Assembly (NCBI RefSeq): GCF_001513975.1
Contig: NZ_KQ947990.1
Coordinates: 422,336-486,335 of the forward strand
DNA: 64,000 nt
Source of the DNA: Streptomyces curacoi
GTDB lineage: Bacteria; Actinomycetota; Actinomycetes; Streptomycetales; Streptomycetaceae
Direction of reading: 5' to 3'
Below the pieces are notes generated by a model. The model searched no databases and was not told the origin of the DNA. It worked only from the letters and a program-made list of their open reading frames with translations. Below, in pieces: positions 45,240-53,387 of the stretch (the first letter of the stretch is position 1; each line of letters opens with the position of its first letter). A program made the position numbers and the translations under genes.

Positions 45240-45304
45240 GGCCGCGATCCTTGGCCATGCCCCTGCACCCGGTCAACTTCGGCCCGCCCCCGTGGGCGGA
45301 CAAG

Positions 45305-45907
45305 TCACGAGTTGTACGTGCTTTGCGCCCGCTCCAGCCCATCGATCACCAGACACTCCACCGCGTCCGCCGCCCGGTCCACGAAGTAGTCCAGCTCCTT
45401 GCGCTCGGCCGAGGAGAAGTCCATCAGAACGAAGTCCGCCACCGGCATCCGCCCCGGCGGCCGCCCGATCCCGAACCGCACCCGGTGATAGTCCGAACCC
45501 ATCGCCTTCGTCATCGACTTCAGCCCGTTGTGCCCGTTGTCACCCCCACCGAGCTTCAGCCGCAACGCGCCGAAGTCGATGTCCAACTCGTCATGCACGG
45601 CAACGATGTTGCCCACCGGCACCTTGTAGAAATCCCGAAGCGCACCGACCGGCCCACCGGACAGATTCATGTACGACATCGGCTTCGCCAGAATCACCCG
45701 CCGGTTCAACGGCCCCGGCGGCCCGATCCGCCCCTCGACGACCTGTGCCTGAGCCTTACCGGCCCGCTTGAACTTCCCCCCGATCCGCTCCGCCAGCAGA
45801 TCCACCACCATGAACCCGACGTTGTGCCGGTTCCTGGCGTAGTCGGGTCCCGGATTGCCGAGGCCGGCGATCAGCCAAGGGGCACTCGGGTCGGTCGTCA
45901 CGTCCAT
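45305..45907 (-). CDS. pth: Peptidyl-tRNA hydrolase
   Basis: Seen: 200 residues from ATG 45907, with AAGGAG upstream. LIAGLGNPGPDYARNRHNVGFM contains the substrate-binding Asn and catalytic His; KPMSYMNLSGGPV, VHDELDIDFG (catalytic Asp) and GGDNGHNGLKS are intact. Known: releases peptides from tRNAs dropped by ribosomes. It follows rplY by 96 bp on the same strand, a conserved actinobacterial pairing. Confidence 0.96.
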   Translation of the reverse strand: MDVTTDPSAPWLIAGLGNPGPDYARNRHNVGFMVVDLLAERIGGKFKRAGKAQAQVVEGRIGPPGPLNRRVILAKPMSYMNLSGGPVGALRDFYKVPVGNIVAVHDELDIDFGALRLKLGGGDNGHNGLKSMTKAMGSDYHRVRFGIGRPPGRMPVADFVLMDFSSAERKELDYFVDRAADAVECLVIDGLERAQSTYNS

Positions 45908-46003
45908 GTCTCCTTGATACGCGCCAGCCGCTGCCCCCAACGGGAACAGCGGCTGACGAACCGATGACAGAGCCGACGATCACGCCTCTGCCAGAGCTGA
46001 GGA

Positions 46004-46600
46004 TCAGGCCTCCGCGGCCTCTTCACCCTCGGCGGCCTCGCCCTCCGGGGCCTCCTCGGCCTGCGCGGCCAGCACCTGAAGGACGACAGCGTCCTCCTCG
46101 ACGGCCAGCGTGGTGCCCTTCGGCAGCGTGATGTCCTTGGCCAGGACGGAGGCACCGGCCGACAGGCCCTCGACGGACACGGTGACGGCCTCGGGGATGT
46201 GCGTGGCCTCGGTCTCGACCGGCAGCGCGTTCAGAACGTGCTCCAGCAGGTTGCCACCGGCAGCCAGCTCGCCCTCGGTGTGCACCGGGATCTCGACCGT
46301 GACCGTCTCGCCGCGCTTCACCAGCTGCAGATCCACGTGCTCCAGGAAGCCCTTCAGCGGGTCACGCTGCACAGCCTTCGGAATCGCCAGCTCGTTGGTC
46401 TTGCCGTCGATGTCCAGGGAGATCAGAACGTTCGGCGTACGCAGCGCCAGCAGCAGGTCGTGGCCCGGCAGGGTCAGGTGCAGCGGGTCGGAACCGTGCC
46501 CGTACAGGACACCCGGAACCTTGCTCTCGCGGCGGATACGACGCGCGGCACCCTTACCGAACTCGGTGCGCGTCTCGGCGGTGAGCTTCACCTCGGACAT
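46004..46600 (-). CDS. rplY: 50S ribosomal protein L25/general stress protein Ctc
   Basis: Seen: 198 residues from ATG 46600, with GAGGAG seven bp upstream. The N-terminal L25 domain binds 5S rRNA (RTEFGKGAARRIRRESKVPG, VLYGHG), and the C-terminal TL5/Ctc domain follows (IPVHTEGELAAGG, HIPEAVTVSVEGL), ending in a Glu/Ala-rich acidic tail. Known: long-form L25 is common in actinobacteria. Order prs-rplY-pth is conserved. Confidence 0.95.
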   Translation of the reverse strand: MSEVKLTAETRTEFGKGAARRIRRESKVPGVLYGHGSDPLHLTLPGHDLLLALRTPNVLISLDIDGKTNELAIPKAVQRDPLKGFLEHVDLQLVKRGETVTVEIPVHTEGELAAGGNLLEHVLNALPVETEATHIPEAVTVSVEGLSAGASVLAKDITLPKGTTLAVEEDAVVLQVLAAQAEEAPEGEAAEGEEAAEA

Positions 46601-46765
46601 ATTGATCACTCCTCGTAGGAACTAGGAACGGACGTGGTCACCCGGCCACGAACGGCCTGCTACGAAGAGCGCGTCGATAACGGACCGCCGACCCCTGTCA
46701 CGGGAACGGCCTCCCTCGCCGAGCAACTGCAGCAGTCTACTCGGACACGGAGGCCGCACCCAAAA

Positions 46766-46795
46766 GGATCTCTACCGCTCGGATCTCTACTGCTC
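46766..46795. repeat. 15-bp tandem duplication over the prs stop codon
   Basis: GGATCTCTACCGCTC (46766-46780) is followed directly by GGATCTCTACTGCTC (46781-46795). The second copy contains the prs stop; the first repeats the same triplet just outside the gene. Confidence 0.6.
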
Positions 46796-47767
46796 GTCGA
46801 ACAGGCTCGTCACCGAACCGTCCTCGAACACCTCACGCACCGCACTCGCGATCGTCGGCGCGATCGACAGCACCGTCAGCTTGTCCAGATCACGGCTCAG
46901 CTCACCCGGCGTCGGCAGCGTGTTCGTGAACACGAACTCACTCACCCGCGAGTTCTTCAGCCGGTCGGCGGCAGGCCCGGAGAGCACACCGTGGGTCGCC
47001 GTCACGATCACGTCCTCGGCACCGTGCGCGAACAACGCGTCCGCCGCCGCACAGATCGTGCCACCCGTGTCGATCATGTCGTCGACCAGGACACACACCC
47101 GGCCCTTGACCTCACCCACGACCTCATGGACGGTCACCTGGTTCGCCACGTCCTTGTCCCGCCGCTTGTGCACGATCGCGAGCGGAGCACCGAGCCGGTC
47201 ACACCAGCGGTCGGCCACCCGCACACGACCGGCGTCCGGGGACACGACCGTCAGCTTCTCCCTGTCGACCTTGTCCCCCACATAGTCCGCGAGCAGCGGA
47301 AGGGCGAAGAGGTGGTCGACGGGCCCGTCGAAGAAACCCTGGATCTGGTCGGTGTGCAGATCCACGGTCAGGAGCCGGTCCGCACCGGCCGTCTTCATCA
47401 GATCAGCGATCAGACGCGCCGAAATCGGTTCACGCCCCCGGTGCTTCTTGTCCTGCCGCGCGTAACCGTAGAACGGCACGATGACCGTGATGGAGCGAGC
47501 CGACGCACGCTTCAGCGCATCGATCATGATCAACTGCTCCATGATCCACTGATTGATCGGAGCCGTGTGGCTCTGGATCACAAAGCAGTCCGCACCACGC
47601 GCCGACTCCTGATAACGGACATAGATCTCACCGTTGGCGAAATCGAAGGCCTTCGTCGGGACAACCCCGACACCCAACTGCTGGGCGACCTCCTCGGCAA
47701 GCTCGGGGTGGGCGCGGCCGGAGAAGAACATCAACTTCTTCTCGCCGGTCGTCTTGATCCCGGTCAC
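46787..47767 (-). CDS. prs: Ribose-phosphate pyrophosphokinase
   Basis: Seen: 326 residues from GTG 47767, with GAGGAG upstream. LMFFSGRAHPELAEEVA, YARQDKKHRGREP (flexible loop), VDLHTDQIQGFF and the PRPP-binding CVLVDDMIDTGGT are all present. Known: makes PRPP from ribose-5-phosphate and ATP for nucleotide, His and Trp synthesis. glmU is 135 bp upstream on the same strand, a nearly universal gram-positive pairing. Confidence 0.97.
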   Translation of the reverse strand: MTGIKTTGEKKLMFFSGRAHPELAEEVAQQLGVGVVPTKAFDFANGEIYVRYQESARGADCFVIQSHTAPINQWIMEQLIMIDALKRASARSITVIVPFYGYARQDKKHRGREPISARLIADLMKTAGADRLLTVDLHTDQIQGFFDGPVDHLFALPLLADYVGDKVDREKLTVVSPDAGRVRVADRWCDRLGAPLAIVHKRRDKDVANQVTVHEVVGEVKGRVCVLVDDMIDTGGTICAAADALFAHGAEDVIVTATHGVLSGPAADRLKNSRVSEFVFTNTLPTPGELSRDLDKLTVLSIAPTIASAVREVFEDGSVTSLFDEQ

Positions 47768-47902
47768 AGCACTGTCTCCTCAGAGGTGTCGCAGCTGGGT
47801 GTCGAGCACGCCGTCCCGGCTGGGTGCGGGAAGCCGTCTCAGCTGGTGGGGTGCGGGTGTGCACTTATCACGGTACGCCGTGTTTGACGCACCGGTTTCC
47901 GG

Positions 47903-49351
47903 TCAGTCCGCACGCTCTCCCCGACGGGAGGCCGCCTCGGCCGCCTTCGCGGCCGCACTGCCCGGACGCTTACGAGCCACCCAGCCCTCGATATTCCGCT
48001 GCTGACCACGGGCCACGGCCAGCGAACCGGGCGGCACATCCTTCGTGATCACAGAGCCAGCCGCGGTGTACGCGCCGTCCCCGATAGTGACAGGAGCCAC
48101 AAGCATGTTGTCCGCGCCGGTACGGCAGTGCGAACCGACAGTGGTGTGGTGTTTGTCCTGTCCGTCGTAGTTCACGAAGACACTCGCGGCACCGATGTTC
48201 GTGTGGTCACCGATGGTCGCGTCACCGACATAGGAGAGGTGGGGCACCTTCGTCCCCTCACCGATCGAGGCGTTCTTCGTCTCGACATACGTACCGATCT
48301 TGCCCTTCGCACCCAGCCGCGTACCGGGCCGGAGGTACGCGTACGGCCCCACGGACGCGTCCGGCCCCACATGGGCACCGTCCGCCACCGTGTTGTCCAC
48401 CCGCGCACCGGCATCGACCCGCGTGTCCCTGAGCCGGCAGTTCGGCCCGACCTCCGCGCCCTCGCCGAGATGGGTGGCACCCTGCAACTGGGTGCCCGGG
48501 TGGACGATCGCGTCCTGCTCGAAGGTGACCGTGACATCGACCCAGGTGGTCGCGGGGTCCACGACGGTCACGCCGTCGAGCATGGCGCGGGTCAGAAGCC
48601 GGTCGTTGAGAATGCGACGGGCCTCCGCCAGCTGCACCCGGTTGTTGATCCCGGCGATCTCACGGTGATCGGCGGCGACCGAGGCGCCGACACGGTGACC
48701 GGCCTCGCGGAGAATCCCGAGCACGTCGGTCAGGTACTCCTCGCCCTGGCTGTTGTCCGTACGCACCTTCCCCAGCGCGTCCGCCAGCAGCTGCCCGTCG
48801 AACGCGAACACCCCGGAGTTGATCTCCCGGATCGCCCGCTGCGACTCGGACGCGTCCTTGTGCTCGACGATGGCCGTCACGGCACCGGACACCCCGTCGC
48901 GCACGATCCGCCCGTACCCGGTCGCGTCCGGGACCTCGGCGGTCAGCACGGTGACGGCGTTGCCGTCGGCGGAGTGGGTGGCGGCGAGGCGGGTCAGGGT
49001 CTCGCCGGTCAGGAGGGGCGTGTCGCCGCACACGACGACCACGGTCCCGTCGACGGAACCGCCGAGCTCCTCCAGGGCCATGCGTACGGCGTGCCCGGTG
49101 CCGTTCTGCTCGGCCTGTACGGCGGTCCGCACGCCGGGGTCGATCTCGGCGAGATGCGCGGTGACCTTCTCGCGCGCGTGCCCCACGACCACGACGAGGT
49201 TCTCGGGCTGCAACTCGCGCGCGGCGGCGAGCACATGGCCCACGAGGCTGCGTCCGCAGAGCTCGTGCAGGACCTTGGGTGTGGCCGACTTCATACGGGT
49301 GCCCTCACCCGCTGCGAGAACGACGACGGCTGCCGGGCGAATGGCGCTCAC
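47903..49351 (-). CDS. glmU: Bifunctional GlmU uridylyltransferase/acetyltransferase
   Basis: Seen: 482 residues from GTG 49351, with GAAGGG eight bp upstream. N-terminal pyrophosphorylase: VVLAAGEGTRMKSATPKVLH, QNGTGHAV. C-terminal left-handed beta-helix: repeated hexapeptides such as IGDHTNIGAASVFVNYDG and the catalytic His block. Tail is Ala/Arg-rich. Known: acetylates glucosamine-1-phosphate and forms UDP-GlcNAc for the cell wall. It follows tRNA-Gln, separated by a perfect terminator hairpin. Confidence 0.97.
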   Translation of the reverse strand: MSAIRPAAVVVLAAGEGTRMKSATPKVLHELCGRSLVGHVLAAARELQPENLVVVVGHAREKVTAHLAEIDPGVRTAVQAEQNGTGHAVRMALEELGGSVDGTVVVVCGDTPLLTGETLTRLAATHSADGNAVTVLTAEVPDATGYGRIVRDGVSGAVTAIVEHKDASESQRAIREINSGVFAFDGQLLADALGKVRTDNSQGEEYLTDVLGILREAGHRVGASVAADHREIAGINNRVQLAEARRILNDRLLTRAMLDGVTVVDPATTWVDVTVTFEQDAIVHPGTQLQGATHLGEGAEVGPNCRLRDTRVDAGARVDNTVADGAHVGPDASVGPYAYLRPGTRLGAKGKIGTYVETKNASIGEGTKVPHLSYVGDATIGDHTNIGAASVFVNYDGQDKHHTTVGSHCRTGADNMLVAPVTIGDGAYTAAGSVITKDVPPGSLAVARGQQRNIEGWVARKRPGSAAAKAAEAASRRGERAD

Positions 49352-49427
49352 GGGATGCCCTTCGGCTGTGGAGGGGGTGGGGTGACATCCGCAGGATACC
49401 GGGGCGTTTTGTGGGGGGGCATGAGAG

Positions 49428-49455
49428 CGGGCCCTGACTTGGTTGTCAGGGCCCG
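49428..49455 (-). terminator. Terminator downstream of tRNA-Gln
   Basis: CGGGCCCTGAC (49428-49438) and GTCAGGGCCCG (49445-49455) form a perfect 11-bp stem with a six-base loop. It starts 20 bp past the tRNA 3' end and 77 bp before the glmU start. Confidence 0.88.
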
Positions 49456-49475
49456 AACCGAGGTCTTGTGTGCTG

Positions 49476-49551
49476 TGGCTCCCCCGCAAGGATTCGAACC
49501 TTGTCCTGCTAGATCCAAAATCTAGTGTGCTGCCAGTTACACCACGGGGGA
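49476..49551 (-). tRNA. tRNA-Gln (anticodon TTG)
   Basis: Read on the minus strand from 49551: acceptor TCCCCCG pairs with CGGGGGA, D arm GTG/CAC, anticodon stem CTAGA/TCTAG around loop TTTTGGA (anticodon TTG), T arm CAAGG-TTCGAAT-CCTTG, discriminator G and encoded CCA at 49478-49476. All cloverleaf positions pair. The gene lies only 14 bp after the stop of a helix-turn-helix gene on the same strand, so it has little room for its own promoter. Confidence 0.97.
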
Positions 49552-49565
49552 CAGCGCTTCAGACC

Positions 49566-50432
49566 TTACCGGAGACCTGCCTGGGACTGGGTCACGATTC
49601 CCTCCCACCAGCCCTCGATGCGGTTGTAGAGATCGGCGCTTCTCGCCACTGTGACGACCAGGCAGCCGTGGTAGTCGTCGCCGGTGTTCTTGCGAACGGT
49701 CTTCGGGTTGTGCCTTTTGAGCGTCGGCTTGGCGAAGATCGAGCCGTCCACGTCGGCGATGTCTGCCCAATAGCGGGTGGCCGCAGCCACGTCAGCGGAT
49801 TCGTGAATGAGCACACGAAAGCCCAGACGCTCCCGGTCCACGTCGAGCAGATCGAGCCACGCGAGGTAGACCTTGATCACACCAGGGTCGCTGTTGACGA
49901 AGACGACCCGCTCGCGTCGGTCGTAAGGCTTGCTCTTGGACCCTTCGGCCCAATACAGCGCGACCCCCGTCAGGAACAGGTCTCGATCTGTCAGCTCGCC
50001 GATGTCCCTGCAGGCTGCGAGCTTGGTCCTCCTGCGCCCCTCGTTCTCCGCGGCGCGGCGCTTTGCCAGGCCTTCCTGCATCAGGGCCAGTTGTTCCTCG
50101 GGTGTGTAGCGGGGCTCAGGCCTTGGCAGATCCCGCACCCAAAGCGATACCGAGCTCCTCGAACAACCCAGCTCTGCCTCGATCTGGTCGTACGTCCAGC
50201 CCTGCAGTCGCAGCTCCCGTGCCTTCGCGCGCAGGTCGTCCTTCGCGTTCGGTCGCTTCGTCCACTCCGGCGGCGGCTCCCCCTTCACCAGCTGGTTGAG
50301 GATGTCGTTGTTGAAGATCTTCAGCTCGTCGCGGATCTGCCGAAGGCTGTAGCCCCTGCGCCGTAGCGCAATCGCCCGCTCCCGGAGCCCCTCGAAGTCG
50401 GCGTATTTGCCTTGTGGATGTGCCATAGGCAT
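49566..50432 (-). CDS. Helix-turn-helix protein with possible LAGLIDADG-like C-terminal region
   Basis: Seen: 288 residues from ATG 50432 (ATG 50426 also possible). Two resolvase-like HTH segments lie at ~13-48 (ERAIALRRRGYSLRQIRDEL) and ~66-101 (GWTYDQIEAELGCSRSSVSL). The C-terminal half (~145-285) has FLTGVALYWAEGSKS, VVFVNSDPGVIKVYLAWL, VLIHES and RYWADIADVDGSIF. Two acidic WAEG/DVDG turns ~65 residues apart recall LAGLIDADG-fold endonucleases, but the match is loose. From memory similar unnamed proteins occur in many actinobacteria. Codon use is a little less GC-extreme than the neighbours. Its stop is 14 bp from tRNA-Gln, so the two may share a transcript. Function unknown. Confidence 0.78.
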   Translation of the reverse strand: MPMAHPQGKYADFEGLRERAIALRRRGYSLRQIRDELKIFNNDILNQLVKGEPPPEWTKRPNAKDDLRAKARELRLQGWTYDQIEAELGCSRSSVSLWVRDLPRPEPRYTPEEQLALMQEGLAKRRAAENEGRRRTKLAACRDIGELTDRDLFLTGVALYWAEGSKSKPYDRRERVVFVNSDPGVIKVYLAWLDLLDVDRERLGFRVLIHESADVAAATRYWADIADVDGSIFAKPTLKRHNPKTVRKNTGDDYHGCLVVTVARSADLYNRIEGWWEGIVTQSQAGLR

Positions 50433-50593
50433 ACCGTCCGGCCGGAATGATCGGTTCCGGGGTCGAACGGTGAGCGATTCAGCAGTTCGAGGGATATCGG
50501 ATGGTTTCGCTTACGTTCGGTTACGCGGTGTGGTGTAGGCCAGTCCGTGAAACTCGCCGGAAAACCCGGGTCGGCCGCCCGTAGGCTGGAGGC

Positions 50594-51928
50594 ATGACCA
50601 CGACGGGGGAAGCCCACACAGAGGTGCCGCCACCGGGGGCGGGGCCGTGGTGGTGGGGCAGGGTGCGTAGTGCGGTGCTGGACGTGAGTCTGGCTGTTGT
50701 GTCCGCGCTGGAGTGCGGGGGCGAGGGGGTCCGGTTCGCGCGGGACGCGGGGGTTCCGGAGGCCGCGGGGGTGATCTTCGGCCTGCTGGCCGGTTCGGTG
50801 CTGGTGCTGCGGCGGCGGTGGCCCATCGCCGTCGTGCTCGTGTCGATCGCTGTCATGCCCGCGCAGATGGGCTTCCTGATGGGCATAGTCGGCCTGTACA
50901 CGCTCGCCGCGTCCGAGTTGCCCCGGCGGATCATCGCCTCGCTCGCGGGGATGTCGTTCGTCGGCATGCTGATCGTGACGTACGTGTGGGTGCGGCAGGG
51001 TGTGGCGCGGGGGAGTCTGACGTTCGGGGAGTGGGTTGTTCCTCTCGCGTCTCTCACCACCGCTCTCGGGGTGACCGCGCCTCCTCTGCTGCTGGGGCTG
51101 TATGTGGGGGCTCGGCGGCGGCTGATGGAGAGTCTGCGGGAGCGGGCCGACAGCCTGGAGCGGGAGCTTCAGTTGCTGGCCGAGCGGGCGGAGGAGCGGG
51201 CCGAGTGGGCGCGGGGTGAGGAGCGGACGCGGATCGCGCGGGAGATGCATGACGTCGTCGCGCATCGGGTGAGCTTGATGGTGGTGCATGCGGCGGCGTT
51301 GCAGGCCGTTGCGCGCAAGGATCCCGAGAAGGTGGTGAGGAATGCCGCGTTGGTGGGGGACATGGGGCGGCAGGCGTTGACCGAGTTGCGGGAGATGCTC
51401 GGGGTGCTGCGCAGTGGGGGCGTCCATGAGGACCGGCCTCGGGGGGCCGTCGTTCCGCTTGCTGCGGTGGGGGCTGCTGTGGCTGCCGCGGCCGATCGGG
51501 AGCAGGGCGGTGGTGACGAGGGGGCTGCTGAGGGGCCTTGTCTGTCCGAGTTGGACGAGTTGATCGGGCAGTCGGCTGCTGCGGGGATGGTCGTGGATCT
51601 GTCCGTGGAGGGCGAGTCGCGGTCGTATGCGCCGGAGATAGAGCAGACGGCGTTCCGGGTGGTGCAGGAGGCGCTGACGAACGTCCACAAGCATGCGGCG
51701 GGGGCGAAGACGCATGTGCGGCTCGCGCATCGGGTGTCGGAGATCGCGATGCAGGTGGAGAACGAGCCGCCGCCGGAGTTGTCGTCGGCGTCGGCGGCGC
51801 GGCTGCCGTCGGGTGGTAACGGCCTGGTGGGGATGAAGGAGCGGGTCGTGGCGCTGGGCGGAGTGTTTGTGTCGGGGCCGACGGATGCGGGGGGTTTTCG
51901 GGTGTCGGCGGTGATTCCGGCGGCGTAG
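50594..51928 (+). CDS. Orphan sensor histidine kinase (HisKA_3/NarL type)
   Basis: Seen: 444 residues from ATG 50594; GGAGG ends one base before the ATG, an unusually tight spacing. Four to five TM helices occupy ~25-165, then a coiled linker (ESLRERADSLERELQLLAER). Phosphoacceptor: REMHDVVAHRVSLMVVHA. ATPase: VVQEALTNVHKHA (N box) and NGLVGMKERVVALGG (G box). A long Ala/Gly/Gln insert splits the two. Known: partners are NarL-type response regulators. None is adjacent; the nearest is at 36.4 kb. Signal unknown. Confidence 0.92.
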   Translation: MTTTGEAHTEVPPPGAGPWWWGRVRSAVLDVSLAVVSALECGGEGVRFARDAGVPEAAGVIFGLLAGSVLVLRRRWPIAVVLVSIAVMPAQMGFLMGIVGLYTLAASELPRRIIASLAGMSFVGMLIVTYVWVRQGVARGSLTFGEWVVPLASLTTALGVTAPPLLLGLYVGARRRLMESLRERADSLERELQLLAERAEERAEWARGEERTRIAREMHDVVAHRVSLMVVHAAALQAVARKDPEKVVRNAALVGDMGRQALTELREMLGVLRSGGVHEDRPRGAVVPLAAVGAAVAAAADREQGGGDEGAAEGPCLSELDELIGQSAAAGMVVDLSVEGESRSYAPEIEQTAFRVVQEALTNVHKHAAGAKTHVRLAHRVSEIAMQVENEPPPELSSASAARLPSGGNGLVGMKERVVALGGVFVSGPTDAGGFRVSAVIPAA

Positions 51929-51958
51929 TCGCTGTCCCGGTTCGTCGGTCCCCGGGTG

Positions 51959-52453
51959 TCAGCCCGCGGTCAGCCGTACCGGTTCTATGCCGGTGATGAG
52001 CCCGGCGAGGGCTTGGTCGATGTCGGGGCCGAGGTACCAGTCGCCGGTGTGGTCGAGGGTGTAGACGCGGCCTTCGGTGTCGATGGCGAGGAGGGCCGCG
52101 GTGTCGGTTTCGGCGCCGAGGGGGCAGACCTGGGTGTCGAGTGCGCGGCCGAGGTCGCCGAGGGTGCGGGCCATGTGGAGGCCGTGGAGGGGGTCGAAGT
52201 GGAGGTTGGCGGGGGCGACCTGGCGGCCGGGGCCGGTGGGTGTGATGTGGAGGCCGCCGAACTCGGCCCAGGCCTCCACGGCGGCGGGGAAGACGGCGTG
52301 GCGGTGGCCGGCCGGTGAGGTGTGTTCGCGGAGGGCGTCGGCCCAGATCTCGGCCTGTTTGATGTCCCAGCGTCCGGGTTGCCAGCCGGCGGCGCGCAGG
52401 GCGGCGTCGACGGGGACGGGGAAGCGGGTGGTCGAGGTGCGGTCGGTGTGCAT
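51959..52453 (-). CDS. SUKH-3-like immunity-family protein
   Basis: Seen: 164 residues from ATG 52453. It follows the SUKH-3 pattern: RFPVPVDAALRAAGWQPGR, VFPAAVEAWAEFGGLHI, FDPLHGLHMARTLGDLGRAL, VCPLGAETDTAALLAIDTEG, GRVYTLDHTG and a C-terminal ALAGLITGIEP. No signal peptide. Known: SUKH superfamily proteins (named by Zhang, Iyer and Aravind) neutralise nucleic-acid-targeting toxins. Context: it lies 101 bp downstream of a YwqJ-like deaminase on the same strand, the standard toxin-then-immunity order. Inferred: inhibitor of that deaminase. Confidence 0.82.
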   Translation of the reverse strand: MHTDRTSTTRFPVPVDAALRAAGWQPGRWDIKQAEIWADALREHTSPAGHRHAVFPAAVEAWAEFGGLHITPTGPGRQVAPANLHFDPLHGLHMARTLGDLGRALDTQVCPLGAETDTAALLAIDTEGRVYTLDHTGDWYLGPDIDQALAGLITGIEPVRLTAG

Positions 52454-52485
52454 CTGCCCTTCGTTCGTCGGTGCTTATGGGACGT

Positions 52486-52554
52486 GCGGGGGGTGGGTCT
52501 GTGTGTGTGGGGGGGGTGTGTTCGGGGTCTGTGTGTGGGGGGTCAGGGGCGGGG
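52486..52554. repeat. G-run/GT low-complexity spacer between deaminase and SUKH-3 genes
   Basis: The plus strand has runs of seven, eight, four, six, four and four G separated by GTGTGT tracts over ~70 bp. The transcript strand is C/A-rich. It could form a G-quadruplex on the nontranscribed strand and looks prone to slippage. No reading frame is supported. Confidence 0.6.
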
Positions 52555-53070
52555 TCAGCCGTCTGCCGCTGTGGGGTCGACGATGCGGACGCCGAAGTGG
52601 GCGCTGAGTGCGGTGCAGGCGCGGCAGGGGGCGGCGAAGCTGCCGTGTAGGGGGTCGCCGTCCTCGCGGATGCGGCGGGCGGTGAGTTTGGCCTGTTTGA
52701 GGGCTTTGCGGGCTTCGCCGTTGGTCATGGGTTTGCGGGCGGCGCGTTTGCTGCGGGCGGCGTCGGCGGCGGCGATGTGGCGTGAGATGAGGATGGTTTC
52801 GGCGCAGCGGCCGGTGAAGCGGTCGCGTTCGCTGCTGGTGAGGGTGTCGAGGAAGTCCTGGACGAGGTGGTGCAGGGCGGGGGGCTGGTCGCCGCGGGCG
52901 GCGGTGCCGGTGAGGGTGGCGCCGCGGACGGAGAGGGCGGCGGCGACGGTGGGGAGTATGCCGTCGCGGCGGTGGCGGAGGGCGGGCGCGTGCGGGGTTT
53001 CGGTGGCGCTCCAGCCGATGCGGGGGTCGCCGGACCCGACTGAGTGTGGTCCTGCCTGTGTCGCATTCAT
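52555..53070 (-). CDS. YwqJ-like nucleic acid/nucleotide deaminase
   Basis: Seen: 171 residues from ATG 53070, chosen because GGGAGGGG ends ten bp upstream; ATG 53079 and 53076 abut that site. Deaminase-fold features: an opening LPTVAAALSVRGATLTG strand pair, then LHHLVQDFLD, GRCAETILISRHIAAAD (CAE zinc/catalytic motif) and FAAPCRACTALSAHFGVRIVD (CxxC). Known: YwqJ deaminases are usually C-terminal warheads of secreted polymorphic toxins. Here the domain stands alone without leader, PAAR, RHS or ESX-type N-terminus, so an intracellular role or a separate carrier must be considered. Followed by a SUKH-3 gene. Confidence 0.8.
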   Translation of the reverse strand: MNATQAGPHSVGSGDPRIGWSATETPHAPALRHRRDGILPTVAAALSVRGATLTGTAARGDQPPALHHLVQDFLDTLTSSERDRFTGRCAETILISRHIAAADAARSKRAARKPMTNGEARKALKQAKLTARRIREDGDPLHGSFAAPCRACTALSAHFGVRIVDPTAADG

Positions 53071-53114
53071 GATCATCATCCCCTCCCGAGCATCCCCCGG
53101 GCATGCTCTCGGAC

Positions 53115-53296
53115 GTCACAGAGTGCCAAATGGCGTGGCTGGTGCGGAAGCTGGGGCCGCGTGACACGCCCGGGTTTGGGCGGGCTGTCACGGCGGGGTG
53201 ACGGCTGGTCACGGAAGCGGAGGGGGGCGTGACCGGTGCCGGTGACCGGGATCGTCGTACCGCATAGGCTGTCGGCACCGCTTTCCATGCGGTGAC
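53115..53296. promoter_or_regulatory. Cluster of eight GTGAC/GTCAC sites in a divergent promoter region
   Basis: The 317-bp gap 53071-53387 separates the deaminase from the divergent WHH-SUKH gene and contains no gene. GTCAC or GTGAC occurs at 53115, 53161, 53187, 53198, 53208, 53229, 53242 and 53292. The pair at 53161/53187 forms a hairpin-capable dyad, GTGACA-C-GCCCG with CGGGC-TGTCAC at 53181-53191. GAGCAT (53088) with ATGCTC (53103) is a second dyad next to the deaminase ribosome site. A shared regulator is likely but unidentified. Confidence 0.5.
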
Positions 53297-53387
53297 GCGT
53301 GGACGCAGATGAGACAGCCGATGCGGGGCGCCACGACCGAGGGTGGTCATGGCGGGCCGTGTCAGAACGCCGCAGGGGGCAACCGCC

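Noticed and set aside
49476..50432. Integrated element with att sites at tRNA-Gln
   Set aside because: No integrase or excisionase gene and no second copy of the tRNA 3' end were seen nearby; the adjacent gene lies at the 5' side of the tRNA.
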